64,000 bases of DNA, taken from the NCBI RefSeq assembly GCF_030944405.1, contig NZ_CP132339.1, positions 4,650,001 through 4,714,000 of the forward strand, given 5' to 3'. The DNA comes from Janthinobacterium sp. J1-1. Its GTDB lineage: Bacteria; Pseudomonadota; Gammaproteobacteria; Burkholderiales; Burkholderiaceae_D. The position numbers and the translations under genes are program-made. The notes below the pieces were generated by a model that saw nothing but the letters and a program-made list of their open reading frames with translations, made no database searches and was not told the origin of the DNA. Below are positions 8,583-19,558 of the stretch, one piece after another (positions within the stretch are counted from its first letter, which is position 1; every line of letters begins with the position of its first letter).

Positions 8583-9761
8583 CTAGGCCACTTCGAACAA
8601 ACCGGCCGCGCCCTGCCCGCCGCCGATGCACATGGTCACCACCACATATTTGACGCCGCGGCGCTTGCCTTCGATCAGCGCGTGGCCCGTCAGGCGCGCG
8701 CCCGATACGCCGTAAGGGTGGCCGACGGCGATCGCGCCGCCGTTCACGTTCAGGCGGTCCAGCGGGATGCCCAGGGTGTCGGCGCAGTACAGCACTTGCA
8801 CGGCGAACGCTTCATTGAGTTCCCACAGGCCGATATCGGCCACCGTCAAGCCGGCTTTTTTCAGCAGCTTCGGAATCGCAAACACGGGGCCGATGCCCAT
8901 TTCGTCAGGTTCGCAGCCGGCCACGGCAAAGCCGCGGAAGATGCCCAGCGGTTGCAGGCCCTTCGCTTCGGCCACTTTCGCGTTCATGACGATGGCCATC
9001 GCCGCGCCGTCGGAAAACTGGCTGGCGTTGCCGGCGCTGATCACCCCGCCCGGCACGGCCGGACGGATTTTCGACACGCCTTCATAGGTGGTGTCGGCCC
9101 GGATGCCTTCGTCGGCGGATATCGTCACTTCGCGCGTGGTCAGCATGCCGCTGGCCTTGTCGGCCACGCCCATGGTGGTGGTCATCGGCACGATTTCCGC
9201 ATCGAACAGGCCGGCGGCCTGGGCGCTGGCGGCCCGCTGCTGGCTTTGCGCGCCGTAATGGTCCTGGCGCTCGCGCGAAATGCTGTAGCGCTGGGCCACC
9301 GTTTCGGCCGTTTGCAGCATGGGCCAGTACAGGGCTGGCTTGTTTTCCTGCAGCCACACTTCGCGGTACATATGCTTGTTCATTTCGTTCTGCACGCAGG
9401 AAATCGATTCGACCCCGCCGGCCGCATAGATATCGCCTTCGCCGGCGATGATGCGCTGCGCCGCCGTGGCGATCGCCTGCAGGCCCGAGGAACAGAAGCG
9501 GTTGATGGTCATGCCGCCGGTCGTGACCGGGCAGCCGGCGCGCAGGGCGATCTGGCGCGCGATATTGCCGCCGGTGGCGCCTTCGGGAAAGGCGCAGCCG
9601 GCCAGCACGTCTTCCACTTCGCCCGCCTCGATGCCGGCGCGTTCGATGGCGGCGGCCAGCACATGGCCGCCCAGGGTGGCGCCATGCGTCATGTTGAACG
9701 CGCCTTTCCAGGACTTGGCCAGGCCCGTGCGGGCGGTCGATACGATGACGGCTTCATTCAT
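8583..9761 (-). CDS. Acetyl-CoA C-acyltransferase (thiolase)
   Basis: Degradative thiolase, 392 residues, cleaving 3-ketoacyl-CoA with CoA to acetyl-CoA and a shortened acyl-CoA. The acyl-accepting cysteine is C90 ([10 protein letters not shown]); the catalytic H348 (VGHPYGVSG) and C378 (CIGGGQG) are present. The start [13 protein letters not shown] fits the family and has AGGAGACATCAC upstream; the frame stays open far beyond but that extension has no family match. A fatty-acid-type operator candidate lies 48 bp upstream (9809-9826) and matches ones near the FadB-like and acyl-CoA ligase genes, so it is probably part of beta-oxidation. Confidence 0.94.
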   Translation of the reverse strand: MNEAVIVSTARTGLAKSWKGAFNMTHGATLGGHVLAAAIERAGIEAGEVEDVLAGCAFPEGATGGNIARQIALRAGCPVTTGGMTINRFCSSGLQAIATAAQRIIAGEGDIYAAGGVESISCVQNEMNKHMYREVWLQENKPALYWPMLQTAETVAQRYSISRERQDHYGAQSQQRAASAQAAGLFDAEIVPMTTTMGVADKASGMLTTREVTISADEGIRADTTYEGVSKIRPAVPGGVISAGNASQFSDGAAMAIVMNAKVAEAKGLQPLGIFRGFAVAGCEPDEMGIGPVFAIPKLLKKAGLTVADIGLWELNEAFAVQVLYCADTLGIPLDRLNVNGGAIAVGHPYGVSGARLTGHALIEGKRRGVKYVVVTMCIGGGQGAAGLFEVA

Positions 9762-9808
9762 GTGATGTCTCCTGGGTGATAGTAAGTAGGTGGCTGAGAA
9801 TAGCATAG

Positions 9809-9826
9809 ATAAGTACGGTCGTTCGC
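9809..9826 (-). promoter_or_regulatory. Candidate fatty-acid regulon operator (thiolase)
   Basis: On the thiolase strand this reads GCGAACGACCGTACTTAT. It matches sites at 17373-17390 and 25397-25414; the shared core is GAMCGNYCGTRYT around an ACGNNCGT half-palindrome. No regulator gene for it is in the window. Confidence 0.55.
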
Positions 9827-9829
9827 TCC

Positions 9830-9867
9830 TGCAAAGACCTTGCAAAGGCTGTGCAAATGACTGCAAT
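9830..9867 (+). promoter_or_regulatory. Helically phased TGCAA(A/T) direct repeats
   Basis: TGCAAA at 9830, 9841 and 9852, then TGCAAT at 9862, spaced 11, 11 and 10 bp, in the divergent region between thiolase and the MHS transporter. The near-helical spacing suggests a cooperative binding array. No protein can be named. Confidence 0.45.
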
Positions 9868-9974
9868 TGTAAGCGCCGCGTAAGGTTCCAGGGACAGACT
9901 GGCCCGTAGCTGTTGCAAGAATGGTCAGCAAGACCTCGGCAACGGTTCACTATAAAACATAGGGAGACAACACC

Positions 9975-11675
9975 ATGGCAACACCATCCGGCTCGGCCGA
10001 CGTACGCAAGTTCGCGGCCAAAGGGGCGCCAATGACCAAGGAGGAACGCAAGGTCATCTTTGCTTCCTCGCTCGGCACCGTCTTTGAATGGTACGACTTT
10101 TATCTGTACGGTTCGCTCGCATCGATTATCGCCAAGCAATTCTTTATCGGCGATCCCACCACCACCTTCATTTTCGCGCTGCTGGCGTTTGCCGCCGGCT
10201 TTATCGTGCGTCCGTTCGGCGCGCTCGTGTTCGGCCGCCTGGGCGACATGATCGGCCGTAAATACACCTTTTTGATCACCATCCTGATCATGGGCGGCTC
10301 GACCTTTATCGTCGGCCTGCTGCCGGGCCATGCCTCGATCGGCATCGCGGCGCCTATCATCCTGGTCATCCTGCGCATCCTGCAGGGCCTGGCGCTGGGC
10401 GGCGAATATGGCGGCGCGGCCACCTATGTGGCCGAGCATGCTCCCGAAGGCAAGCGCGGGGCGTTCACGGCCTGGATACAGACCACCGCCACCCTGGGTT
10501 TCTTCCTGTCGCTGATGGTGATCCTGGGCACCCGCCTGGCGACCGGCGAAGCGGAGTTCGAAGCCTGGGGCTGGCGCGTGCCGTTCCTGGTGTCGGTGGT
10601 GCTGCTCGGTATTTCCGTCTGGATCCGCCTGGCCATGGATGAATCGCCGGCATTTGCCAAGATGAAGGCCGAAGGCCGTACCTCGAAAGCCCCGCTGACC
10701 GAAGCGTTCGGCCAGTGGCGCAACCTGAAAATCGTGATCCTGGCGCTGATCGGCCTGACCGCCGGCCAGGCCGTGGTGTGGTACACGGGCCAGTTCTACG
10801 CCCTGTTCTTCATGATCCAGACCCTGAAGGTGGACCTGGCCACGGCGAATATCCTGATCGCCATCGCGCTGCTGCTCGGTACGCCATTCTTCCTGTTCTT
10901 CGGCAGCCTGTCGGACCGCATCGGCCGCAAGTACATCATTCTCGGTGGCTGCCTGATTGCCGCGCTGACCTACTTCCCGATTTTCAACGGCCTGACCCAT
11001 TTTGCCAATCCGCAGCTGGAAACGGCACTGAAGAACTCGCCCGTGGTGGTGGTGGCCGATCCGGCTTCCTGCCACTTCCAGTTCAACCTGACGGGCACCA
11101 AGAAATTCCCGTCCTCGTGCGACATCGCCACCGGCTTCCTGTCGAACAGCTCGGTGAACTACACCAAGGAAGACGCGCCGGCCGGCTCCATCGCCAAGGT
11201 ACGCATCGGCGCCAAGGAATTCACCTCGTTTAACGCCGTCATGACGGCCGACGGCCTGAACTTCGACGCCGACAGCAAGGCCAAGGAAGCGGCCTTCAAG
11301 AAGGAAATCGGCGCCGGCGTCAAGGAAGCGGGCTACCCTGCCAAGGCCGACCCGGACCGCATCAACAAGCCGATGGTCGTGCTGCTGCTGTTTATCCTGG
11401 TGCTGTATGTCACCATGGTGTACGGCCCGATCGCCGCCATGCTGGTGGAAATGTTCCCGACCCGCATACGCTATACCTCGATGTCGCTGCCCTACCATAT
11501 CGGCAATGGCTGGTTCGGCGGCCTGCTGCCGACCACCGCCTTTGCGCTGGTGGCGTTCAAGGGCGATATCTATTATGGCCTGTGGTATCCGATCATCGTG
11601 GCCCTGGCCACAGTCGTGATCGGCACCCTGTTCGTGCGTGAAACCAAGGACAACAATATCTACGCCGACGACTGA
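9975..11675 (+). CDS. MFS transporter, metabolite:H+ symporter (MHS) family
   Basis: Inner-membrane symporter of the MHS branch (ProP/KgtP/ShiA relatives), 566 residues. Family signatures: [11 protein letters not shown] in the first helix, [13 protein letters not shown] between helices 2 and 3, and [21 protein letters not shown]. Unlike short MHS proteins (about 430-450 residues) it carries an extra soluble segment of roughly 110 residues (about 340-450), with two cysteines, before the last helices. The ATG at 9975 has AGGGAGA upstream; a second ATG at 10032 would drop 19 residues. The substrate is unknown; organic acids, betaines or amino acids are possible. A strong terminator follows. Confidence 0.9.
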   Translation: MATPSGSADVRKFAAKGAPMTKEERKVIFASSLGTVFEWYDFYLYGSLASIIAKQFFIGDPTTTFIFALLAFAAGFIVRPFGALVFGRLGDMIGRKYTFLITILIMGGSTFIVGLLPGHASIGIAAPIILVILRILQGLALGGEYGGAATYVAEHAPEGKRGAFTAWIQTTATLGFFLSLMVILGTRLATGEAEFEAWGWRVPFLVSVVLLGISVWIRLAMDESPAFAKMKAEGRTSKAPLTEAFGQWRNLKIVILALIGLTAGQAVVWYTGQFYALFFMIQTLKVDLATANILIAIALLLGTPFFLFFGSLSDRIGRKYIILGGCLIAALTYFPIFNGLTHFANPQLETALKNSPVVVVADPASCHFQFNLTGTKKFPSSCDIATGFLSNSSVNYTKEDAPAGSIAKVRIGAKEFTSFNAVMTADGLNFDADSKAKEAAFKKEIGAGVKEAGYPAKADPDRINKPMVVLLLFILVLYVTMVYGPIAAMLVEMFPTRIRYTSMSLPYHIGNGWFGGLLPTTAFALVAFKGDIYYGLWYPIIVALATVVIGTLFVRETKDNNIYADD

Positions 11676-11713
11676 TGTACCGTGTGCACCGGCCAGCGCG
11701 CCGGTGCCTCAGG

Positions 11714-11749
11714 AAAAACGCCGCCGGGATTGCTCCCGGCGGCGTTTTT
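11714..11749. terminator. Bidirectional intrinsic terminator
   Basis: A 16-bp stem (11714-11729 with 11734-11749), loop TTGC, A-run on the left and T-run on the right. It ends the MHS transporter rightward and can also end the small lipoprotein gene leftward. Confidence 0.92.
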
Positions 11750-11767
11750 TCATGCACGAACGACGGA

Positions 11768-11971
11768 TTATTTGTCGCTCGCACCCTTCTTCAGCTGGTC
11801 ACGATGCTGCACATATTCCTGGTAGCTGGTCTGGTTGCGCTTGCGGCAGGCGTTGCGGTCATCAAAATTGTTGAGGCTGTTGCAGTACTCGCCGATCTTA
11901 TCCCGATTCGCGTCATACAAAACCTCACAGCCGGTGATGGCCAACAAACAGGGGACGATCAGATATTTCAT
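11768..11971 (-). CDS. Small putative lipoprotein
   Basis: 67 residues from the chosen ATG. MKYLIVPCLLAITGCEVLY gives a short lipoprotein signal with a lipobox (AITGC) and cysteine at residue 15, so the mature chain of about 53 residues is probably anchored in a membrane. It has three more cysteines and is rich in Asn, Asp, Arg and Lys. A GAGAG sequence lies upstream of this ATG; a start four codons earlier is also possible. I do not recognise a family. It converges with the MHS transporter across a shared terminator. Confidence 0.7.
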   Translation of the reverse strand: MKYLIVPCLLAITGCEVLYDANRDKIGEYCNSLNNFDDRNACRKRNQTSYQEYVQHRDQLKKGASDK

Positions 11972-12156
11972 TGCATCTCTCATGGCATGGTGTAAATAAA
12001 CTGCGGGAAGGACTGCATGGCCAAAAACGCTTGACATCTTTATCTTAACGCGATCAAGGCGCCAAGTACAAGCGCTCGGTTTTACTTTCTGGAAAGATGT
12101 GTGCCATCGCTAGTGCTGGCGCATGCTACAGTCCGCCTTTTGAAGCCAGAATTCGC

Positions 12157-12939
12157 ATGACCGTCACCACAAGTACCATTCCACCGGCTCCCCACGGCCC
12201 TTTCCAGCCAGCCTATCTTGACCTGATCGATGACCTGCGCACGGCGCTGCTGGCGCAGGCCGGTGAGCTGCTCGATGGCATCTATCTGTACGGCAGCGTG
12301 GCGCGCGGCGATGCGACACCCGGCGTGTCGGACCTGGACGTGACCCTGATCCTGCGCCACCGCCCTGCGCCGCGCGACGCCAGCATGCTCGAAGCGCTGC
12401 GCCTGGCGCTGGCGGCGCGCCATCCGGAAGTGAGCAAGATCGATTTCGATATCGGCACCCGCATCGACGCGCTGGCGCCGCGCCACCTGCACAGCTGGGG
12501 TTACTGGCTCAAGCACCACTGCCGCTGCATCTGGGGCAACGACTTGTCGCGCTGTTTCACGCCCTTCCCGCCGTCGCGCACCATCGCGCTGGCCGTCAAT
12601 GGCGATATCGTCGAAGTACTCGAACGCCAGGCCCGGGAGATCGAGCAACTGCGCGAGCTAGACACTGCCAAGCTGGTGCGCCGCCAGCGCGAAGCGGCGC
12701 GCAGGCTGCTACGCGCCACCAGCGTGCTGCGCGCGGAAGATGAACCGTCGTGGCCGCAAACCCTGGAACAGCATGCGGCATTGTTTCTCAGCAGTTATCC
12801 GGCGATGCGGGAGCAGATCGACTTTTTCATGCGCCATGCCGGCCAGGGTGGCGCGCCGGACGATCAATTCGTCACGCGCCTGCGCGCCTTTGCCGGCTGG
12901 CTGCAGCTGCAGTTACAGTTGCAACAACAGCAAAGCTAG
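12157..12939 (+). CDS. Nucleotidyltransferase-domain protein
   Basis: 260 residues from the ATG at 12157. The N-terminal part is a MNT/ANT-type nucleotidyltransferase: YLYGSVARGDATPGVSDLDV (about residues 45-64) carries the G-S motif and the D-x-D metal pair, as in aminoglycoside adenylyltransferases. The C-terminal half is helical, with a DTAKLVRRQREAARRLLRA segment. The substrate is unknown; antibiotic or protein nucleotidylation are both possible. The stop overlaps that of the converging LysR gene by 4 bp (CTAG). Confidence 0.78.
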   Translation: MTVTTSTIPPAPHGPFQPAYLDLIDDLRTALLAQAGELLDGIYLYGSVARGDATPGVSDLDVTLILRHRPAPRDASMLEALRLALAARHPEVSKIDFDIGTRIDALAPRHLHSWGYWLKHHCRCIWGNDLSRCFTPFPPSRTIALAVNGDIVEVLERQAREIEQLRELDTAKLVRRQREAARRLLRATSVLRAEDEPSWPQTLEQHAALFLSSYPAMREQIDFFMRHAGQGGAPDDQFVTRLRAFAGWLQLQLQLQQQQS

Positions 12940-13835
12940 GCCGGCTGGTTCAGCGCTGGGCAGTTTTCCGCGAACTGCGCCAGGTGTTCCAGCAACACCC
13001 GCACCCTGGCCGGCAGGTAGCGGCGCTGGGTCCAGACCGCGTACACATGGCGCGGCTGCGGCATCCAGTCGGGCAGCACGCGCACCAAACGGCCATCGGC
13101 CACCTCCTGGCGGCATTGCAACAGCGGGCACAGCAGCACACCGATGCCAGCTTCCGCCATCTCGACCGCAAGGCGCATTTCATTGACCCGCAGCCGCGCC
13201 TGCGGCTGCAGCACCATCTCGGCGCCGTCGCCGGGGCGGTGCAAGCGCCAGGTGCGCAGCGGCTCGGCCACGATCAGTTCATGCTGTTCCAGGGAAGCGA
13301 GGTCCTGCGGCACGCCGGTGCGCGCCAGGTAGGCGGGCGCGGCCACCATCACCAGCGCCGCGCTGCCCAGGCGGCGCTGCATCAGCGAGGAGTCGTCGAG
13401 CGCGCCGACGCGGATCGCCAGGTCGGCGCCGCTGGTCACCATGTCCTGCAGCCGGTTCGACAGTTCCAGTTCCAGCCGTATTTCAGGATACTGCCGCATG
13501 AAGCTGACCCAGGCCGGCGTCAGCAGGCCGCTGGCAAAATTGACGGGCGCCAGCACGCGGATCGAGCCGGACACGGCCGACAAGCTGGCGTCGAGCTGGC
13601 GCGTCGCCTGCCGCAGGGCATGCACCAGCGGCCGGCACTGTTCATAGTATTGCCAGCCTTCCGCCGTCGGCTGCATGCGCCGCGCGCTGCGGTTGAGCAG
13701 GCGGTAGCCCAGCTGGCTTTCCAGCTTTTGCAGGCGGCGCGTGACGGTGGCGGCAGGCAGCTCTTCGGCGGCCGCCGCCGCATTCAGGCTGCCGGCCTCG
13801 ACGATGGCGACAAACAGGGCCAGGTCATCCAACAT
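12936..13835 (-). CDS. LysR-family transcriptional regulator
   Basis: 299 residues with the standard LysR layout: winged helix-turn-helix at residues 1-60 (LALFVAIVEAGSLNAAAAAEE, then ATVTRRLQKLESQLGYRLLNR) and a two-lobed effector domain after about residue 90. It resembles the AaeR/DsdC-like group common in beta- and gammaproteobacteria. It is divergent from the DUF2798 gene with a 110-bp gap, so that gene is the likeliest local target. Effector unknown. Confidence 0.92.
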   Translation of the reverse strand: MLDDLALFVAIVEAGSLNAAAAAEELPAATVTRRLQKLESQLGYRLLNRSARRMQPTAEGWQYYEQCRPLVHALRQATRQLDASLSAVSGSIRVLAPVNFASGLLTPAWVSFMRQYPEIRLELELSNRLQDMVTSGADLAIRVGALDDSSLMQRRLGSAALVMVAAPAYLARTGVPQDLASLEQHELIVAEPLRTWRLHRPGDGAEMVLQPQARLRVNEMRLAVEMAEAGIGVLLCPLLQCRQEVADGRLVRVLPDWMPQPRHVYAVWTQRRYLPARVRVLLEHLAQFAENCPALNQPA

Positions 13836-13945
13836 GGTCGTTGATCAATTCCATTTTTGAAATTTCAGATTAAAAATATGCGTCTAGTATAGATTGTTGC
13901 AAGTGACTATGCTGCCTGTCTGTTCACTTTTTTGAAAGACTCACC

Positions 13946-14185
13946 ATGTCCGTAGCCCTGCGTTTGCGTTTTGTATTTGCCGTCATCATGTCGCTGGTCA
14001 TGACCTTGCTGATGAGCGCCTGGGTGACCTGGCTCAATATCGGCTTGCAGGACGACTTCCTGGCGCGCTGGCGCCATGCTTTCCTGGCCGCCTGGCCGGT
14101 GGCCTTCTGCGCGGTGATGCTGTTCGCGCCCCATGTGCAGGGCATCAGCCGCCAGATCGTGCTGCGCTTCAGGCGCTCAAGCTGA
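13946..14185 (+). CDS. DUF2798 small membrane protein
   Basis: 79 residues with two hydrophobic segments (about 9-29 and 46-64). The pattern LRFVFAVIMSLVMTLLMSAWVT followed by FLAAWPVAFCAVMLFAPHVQ is typical of DUF2798 proteins, inner-membrane proteins of unknown function often paired with a divergent regulator. Here the divergent gene is a LysR regulator 110 bp away. A GAAAG motif precedes the ATG. Confidence 0.8.
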   Translation: MSVALRLRFVFAVIMSLVMTLLMSAWVTWLNIGLQDDFLARWRHAFLAAWPVAFCAVMLFAPHVQGISRQIVLRFRRSS

Positions 14186-14262
14186 CACGCCCCCAGACGG
14201 CGGCAGGCCGTGTGCCAGCGCACGCTGGTGACAAAAGCACGGGCATTTCCCTCTGTTCAATG

Positions 14263-14291
14263 TTTTCATCGCCGTATGATGTGCCTATAAT
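14263..14291 (+). promoter_or_regulatory. Sigma-70-type promoter
   Basis: TTTTCA (14263-14268), 17-bp spacer, TATAAT (14286-14291), giving a predicted start near 14298, 34 bp before the hydrolase-fold gene. Confidence 0.65.
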
Positions 14292-14331
14292 GGGTGACGT
14301 CATACCGATCCGTGAACCAAGAAGGAGATTC

Positions 14332-15168
14332 ATGCAGCATCTATCCGCCGTCCGCCCCGCGCGCGCCATTCTCCTCGGCAGCGTAGCGCTGTTGATGTCC
14401 GGCTGTTCCATGTTGCCCTCGTCCGCCCCCAAGTCGGGCCCGCCCGCCAGCGCCACCCTGCCCGACGCCACCATCGCCTACACCCTGACCGGCCAGGGCG
14501 CCCTGCCGGTGGTCTTCCAGTCCGGCCTCGGCGACGGCAAGGATGTGTGGGACGGCGTGCTGCCGGAAGTTGCGAAAAACCACCGCGTGCTGGTGTATGA
14601 CCGGCCCGGCTATGGCGCCAGCCAGAAGACCACCACCCCGCGCGACCCCTGCACCATCGCCGCCCAGCAGCGCGCGCTATTGGGGCAGGCAGGCTTGAAA
14701 CCACCGTATATCCTGGTAGGGCAAGGCTTGGGCGGGCTGTATCAATATGTGTATGCCAGGCTGTACCCGCAGGACGTGGCCGGCCTGATCCTGCTCGACC
14801 CCACCCATCCGCAACAGTGGCAGCGCATGCAAACCGACGCATCCACCTACGCCATGCTGCTGAAGACCCGGCGCAAGCTGATGTTCAACAGCACCGAAAC
14901 GGCGGAATTCGACGCTCAGGCGCAATGCCTGCAACACATCGACATGAAGACGCCGCTGCGCGCGCCGGCCATGCTGCTGGTGCGCGACAAGTTCGGCATC
15001 GAGGAAATGGGCTCGTACGAGACCCTGGTACGGGCCCAGGAAAAGGACTGGCAGCGCCTGTCCGGCGCCCCCGCCATCGAGCGCATCACGGGCGCCGGCT
15101 ATTACATCCAGAAGGACAATCCCGTGATCGTCAATGAAGCAGTCAAAATGGTGGTCAAGAAGAAATAA
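14332..15168 (+). CDS. Alpha/beta-hydrolase-fold lipoprotein lacking the nucleophile
   Basis: 278 residues. The ATG at 14332 has AAGGAGATT just upstream and follows a good promoter. The N terminus ends LLMSGCSML, a lipobox, so it is probably membrane anchored. The body is an alpha/beta hydrolase fold: VVFQSGLGDGKDVWDGVLP (oxyanion region), VYDRPGYG, and late MLLVRDKFG. The nucleophile elbow reads VGQGLGGLY where active relatives have VGHSLGGLY, so the serine is glycine and the preceding histidine is glutamine. Hydrolysis by the normal mechanism is unlikely; a binding or non-catalytic role is inferred. Confidence 0.82.
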   Translation: MQHLSAVRPARAILLGSVALLMSGCSMLPSSAPKSGPPASATLPDATIAYTLTGQGALPVVFQSGLGDGKDVWDGVLPEVAKNHRVLVYDRPGYGASQKTTTPRDPCTIAAQQRALLGQAGLKPPYILVGQGLGGLYQYVYARLYPQDVAGLILLDPTHPQQWQRMQTDASTYAMLLKTRRKLMFNSTETAEFDAQAQCLQHIDMKTPLRAPAMLLVRDKFGIEEMGSYETLVRAQEKDWQRLSGAPAIERITGAGYYIQKDNPVIVNEAVKMVVKKK

Positions 15169-15170
15169 AG

Positions 15171-15196
15171 AAAGGGGCAGATGAATCTGCCCCTTT
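15171..15196 (+). terminator. Intrinsic terminator
   Basis: Stem AAAGGGGCAGA / TCTGCCCCTTT with loop TGAA, then more T. It lies just after the hydrolase-fold gene and before the convergent FadB-like gene, and can work in both directions. Confidence 0.9.
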
Positions 15197-15217
15197 TTCA
15201 TTCGCCGTCAAGCAGCA

Positions 15218-17305
<2,088 letters not shown>

Positions 17306-17372
17306 TGTCTCTTCCTTGTTGGTGTGGGTGTCTTGGATATGGCAAGCGTTGAAGCTTCACTATACCGCACAA

Positions 17373-17390
17373 AAGAACGCTCGTATTATT
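17373..17390 (+). promoter_or_regulatory. Candidate fatty-acid regulon operator (FadB-like gene)
   Basis: AAGAACGCTCGTATTATT, 67 bp upstream of the FadB-like start. It shares GAACGNYCGTAYT with the thiolase site and nearly all of that with the acyl-CoA ligase site. Confidence 0.55.
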
Positions 17391-17642
17391 TTTGTCCTTC
17401 CGGGCGGCCTCGGGCCTCATGTTACAGGATCACCGTGCCAGGCGCCGTGCCAGGCGGCCGAAATGCTTTTTTCGACTATCAAATTAATATTCGAAACAGT
17501 ATGACAAATGCAATAGATAAAACCTTCTATTAATAATGGCAATACCCTTTTTTATATGAATAAAAGCGGCAACAACCACACTTTTACCCATATTTAAAGA
17601 TCTCTCTTGTTTTTCCATATAGCCTGAGGAATAATAAATTTA

Positions 17643-17656
17643 TTGATAAAAATCAA
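17643..17656 (+). promoter_or_regulatory. FNR/ANR-type box
   Basis: TTGATAAAAATCAA matches the FNR consensus (TTGAT-N4-ATCAA) in all ten specified bases. A TATATG at 17676-17681 would put a start at about 17689-17691, placing the box centre near -40 to -41.5, the class II activator position. It would drive the chemoreceptor operon under low oxygen. Confidence 0.6.
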
Positions 17657-17848
17657 CACTCTACAATACACGTCATATATGGCAAACTGGCTGCAATCAA
17701 ATATAGCGTCGAGTGCGTAGATTCTCACCAATTACCACCGAAGATTTAAATGCACGGCAGATTATCACGCAATGTAACAGACCCACGCATTAATAAAATA
17801 CCCTTCCTTTTCTCTCTTATATATACCGACTCAACTGAAGGAAATATT

Positions 17849-19546
17849 ATGGACGCAGCCAGCCATGTCAGCCATTCCCAGGATCTGGACTTACAAGCGA
17901 TCAACACTGCCATCAACCGGGTGCAGGCGGTGATCGAATTCGAGCTCGACGGTACCATCCTGCACGCCAACGACAACTTCCTGAACGTCGTCGGCTATAC
18001 CCTGGACGAGGTGCAGGGCAAGCATCACGCCATGTTCTGCGATCCCGAGTATGTCAAAACGCCGCAATACCGCGAATTCTGGGCCAAGCTGGCGCGTGGC
18101 GAATTCGACCAGGGCGATTACAAGCGCCGCGCCAAGGATGGCCATGAAGTGTGGATCAGCGCTTCCTACAATCCCATCTTCGACGCCGATGGCAAGCCCT
18201 ATAAAGTCATCAAGTTCGCCAACGACGTCACCGCCGTCAAGATGCGCAATGCCGAATACGAAGGCAAGGTCAGCGCCATCGGCAAGGCGCAGGCGGTGGT
18301 GGAATTCGATGTGCATGGCAATGTACTCGACGCCAATGCGAATTTCCTCGACGTGATGGGGTATGAGCTGGCCGATATCAAGGGCGAGCATCACCGCATG
18401 TTTTGCGAAGCCGAGTATGCCAACAGCCTCGAATATAAAAAATTCTGGCAAAAGCTGAACCGCGGCGAATTCGACAGCGGCCGCTACAAGCGCATCGGCA
18501 ACAACGGCAAGGTGGTCTGGATACAGGCCACCTACAATCCCATCCTCGACCTCAATGGCAAGCCCTACAAGGTGGTGAAATTTGCCATCGACATTACCGA
18601 GCAGGTCAGGCTGGAAGCGAGCATCCACGACAAATCGCAGGATGACAGCCGCAAGGTCAAGGTGCTGCTCGACTCGGTGGCGCGCGCGGCGCAAGGCGAC
18701 CTGACCTGCACCATCGTGCAGGAAGGCGAGGAACCGATCGACCTGCTGGCCGGCGGCATCGGCAAGATGATCGTCGACCTGCGCGGCGTGATCGCCAACG
18801 TGGTGGCGGCCGCCGGCGGCTTTGCCGATTCCTCGCATGCGATCGCCGAGCGCGCCACGGGCGTGGCGGTGGGCACGCAGGCGCTGGGCGCCACCGTCGA
18901 ACAGATGAACGCCTCGATCGACGGCCTCACCTTCTCGATCAACTCGATTGCCGAGAACGTCTCCAGCGCCGACTACCTGGCCCGCGCCACGCAGCAGGAA
19001 GCCGAAGCGGGCGCGCGCGCCGTCGCCAAATCGATCGAGGCGATGGACCTGATCAACCGCTCCTCGGAAGACATCGGCGAAATCGTCAAGGTGATCAGCG
19101 AGATCGCCAACCAGACCAATATGCTGGCCTTCAATGCGGCCATCGAGGCGGCGCGCGCGGGCGAGCACGGCCTGGGCTTTTCGGTGGTGGCCGACGAGGT
19201 GCGCAAGTTGGCCGAGCGTTCCTCGCAGGCGACGAAGGAAATCTCCAAGCTGATCAACGAGTCGGTCAAGCGGGTCACCACCGGCAGCGAGATTTCGCGC
19301 CAGGCCAGCGACGCCTTCGACAAGATCGTCTCGGGCGTGGGCAAGACGACGCTGGCCATCTCCGATATCTCCAAGGCCGCCAACGAGCAGCTGCTGACGG
19401 CGCGCGAGGTGTCGACCGCGATCCAGTATATCGCCGAGGAAACGGAAAAATCGGCCGCCAATGTCGACAGCATCGCCCGCTCCACCGACGCCCTGAACGA
19501 CCGCGCCGGCAACCTGAACCAGACCGTGTCCGGTTTCGTGGTCTAG
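17849..19546 (+). CDS. Soluble PAS-PAS methyl-accepting protein (BdlA-like)
   Basis: 565 residues. The ATG at 17849 has GAAGGAA upstream; the frame is open 33 codons earlier without support. Two similar PAS domains (about residues 18-120 and 135-240) each hold an HHxMFC motif ([20 protein letters not shown]). The second half is a chemoreceptor signalling domain with the tip [20 protein letters not shown]. There is no membrane segment, so it is cytoplasmic. This layout matches BdlA, the Pseudomonas aeruginosa biofilm-dispersal receptor, and some aerotaxis sensors; haem or flavin binding is possible but unproven. It heads an operon with cheR, cheD and a triple CheW. Confidence 0.9.
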   Translation: MDAASHVSHSQDLDLQAINTAINRVQAVIEFELDGTILHANDNFLNVVGYTLDEVQGKHHAMFCDPEYVKTPQYREFWAKLARGEFDQGDYKRRAKDGHEVWISASYNPIFDADGKPYKVIKFANDVTAVKMRNAEYEGKVSAIGKAQAVVEFDVHGNVLDANANFLDVMGYELADIKGEHHRMFCEAEYANSLEYKKFWQKLNRGEFDSGRYKRIGNNGKVVWIQATYNPILDLNGKPYKVVKFAIDITEQVRLEASIHDKSQDDSRKVKVLLDSVARAAQGDLTCTIVQEGEEPIDLLAGGIGKMIVDLRGVIANVVAAAGGFADSSHAIAERATGVAVGTQALGATVEQMNASIDGLTFSINSIAENVSSADYLARATQQEAEAGARAVAKSIEAMDLINRSSEDIGEIVKVISEIANQTNMLAFNAAIEAARAGEHGLGFSVVADEVRKLAERSSQATKEISKLINESVKRVTTGSEISRQASDAFDKIVSGVGKTTLAISDISKAANEQLLTAREVSTAIQYIAEETEKSAANVDSIARSTDALNDRAGNLNQTVSGFVV

Positions 19547-19558
19547 GTGATGCACACG

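Larger units (their letters stand above)
17306..17848. other. Long AT-rich intergenic region
   Basis: A 543-bp gap between divergently placed FadB-like and BdlA-like genes. The left end holds the FadB operator candidate (17373-17390). The stretch 17470-17760 is strikingly AT-rich compared with the rest of the window and holds a perfect FNR-type box. I see no convincing ORF. It could also hold curved DNA or a small RNA, but nothing specific supports that. Confidence 0.6.

Noticed and set aside
9762..11498. N-terminal extension of the thiolase frame across the transporter
   Set aside because: The thiolase family start [13 protein letters not shown] has an RBS; the extension lies opposite a clear transporter gene.
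17601..17700. Sigma-28 flagellar promoter for the receptor operon
   Set aside because: No good TAAA-N15-GCCGATAA match; a FNR-type box gives a better explanation.
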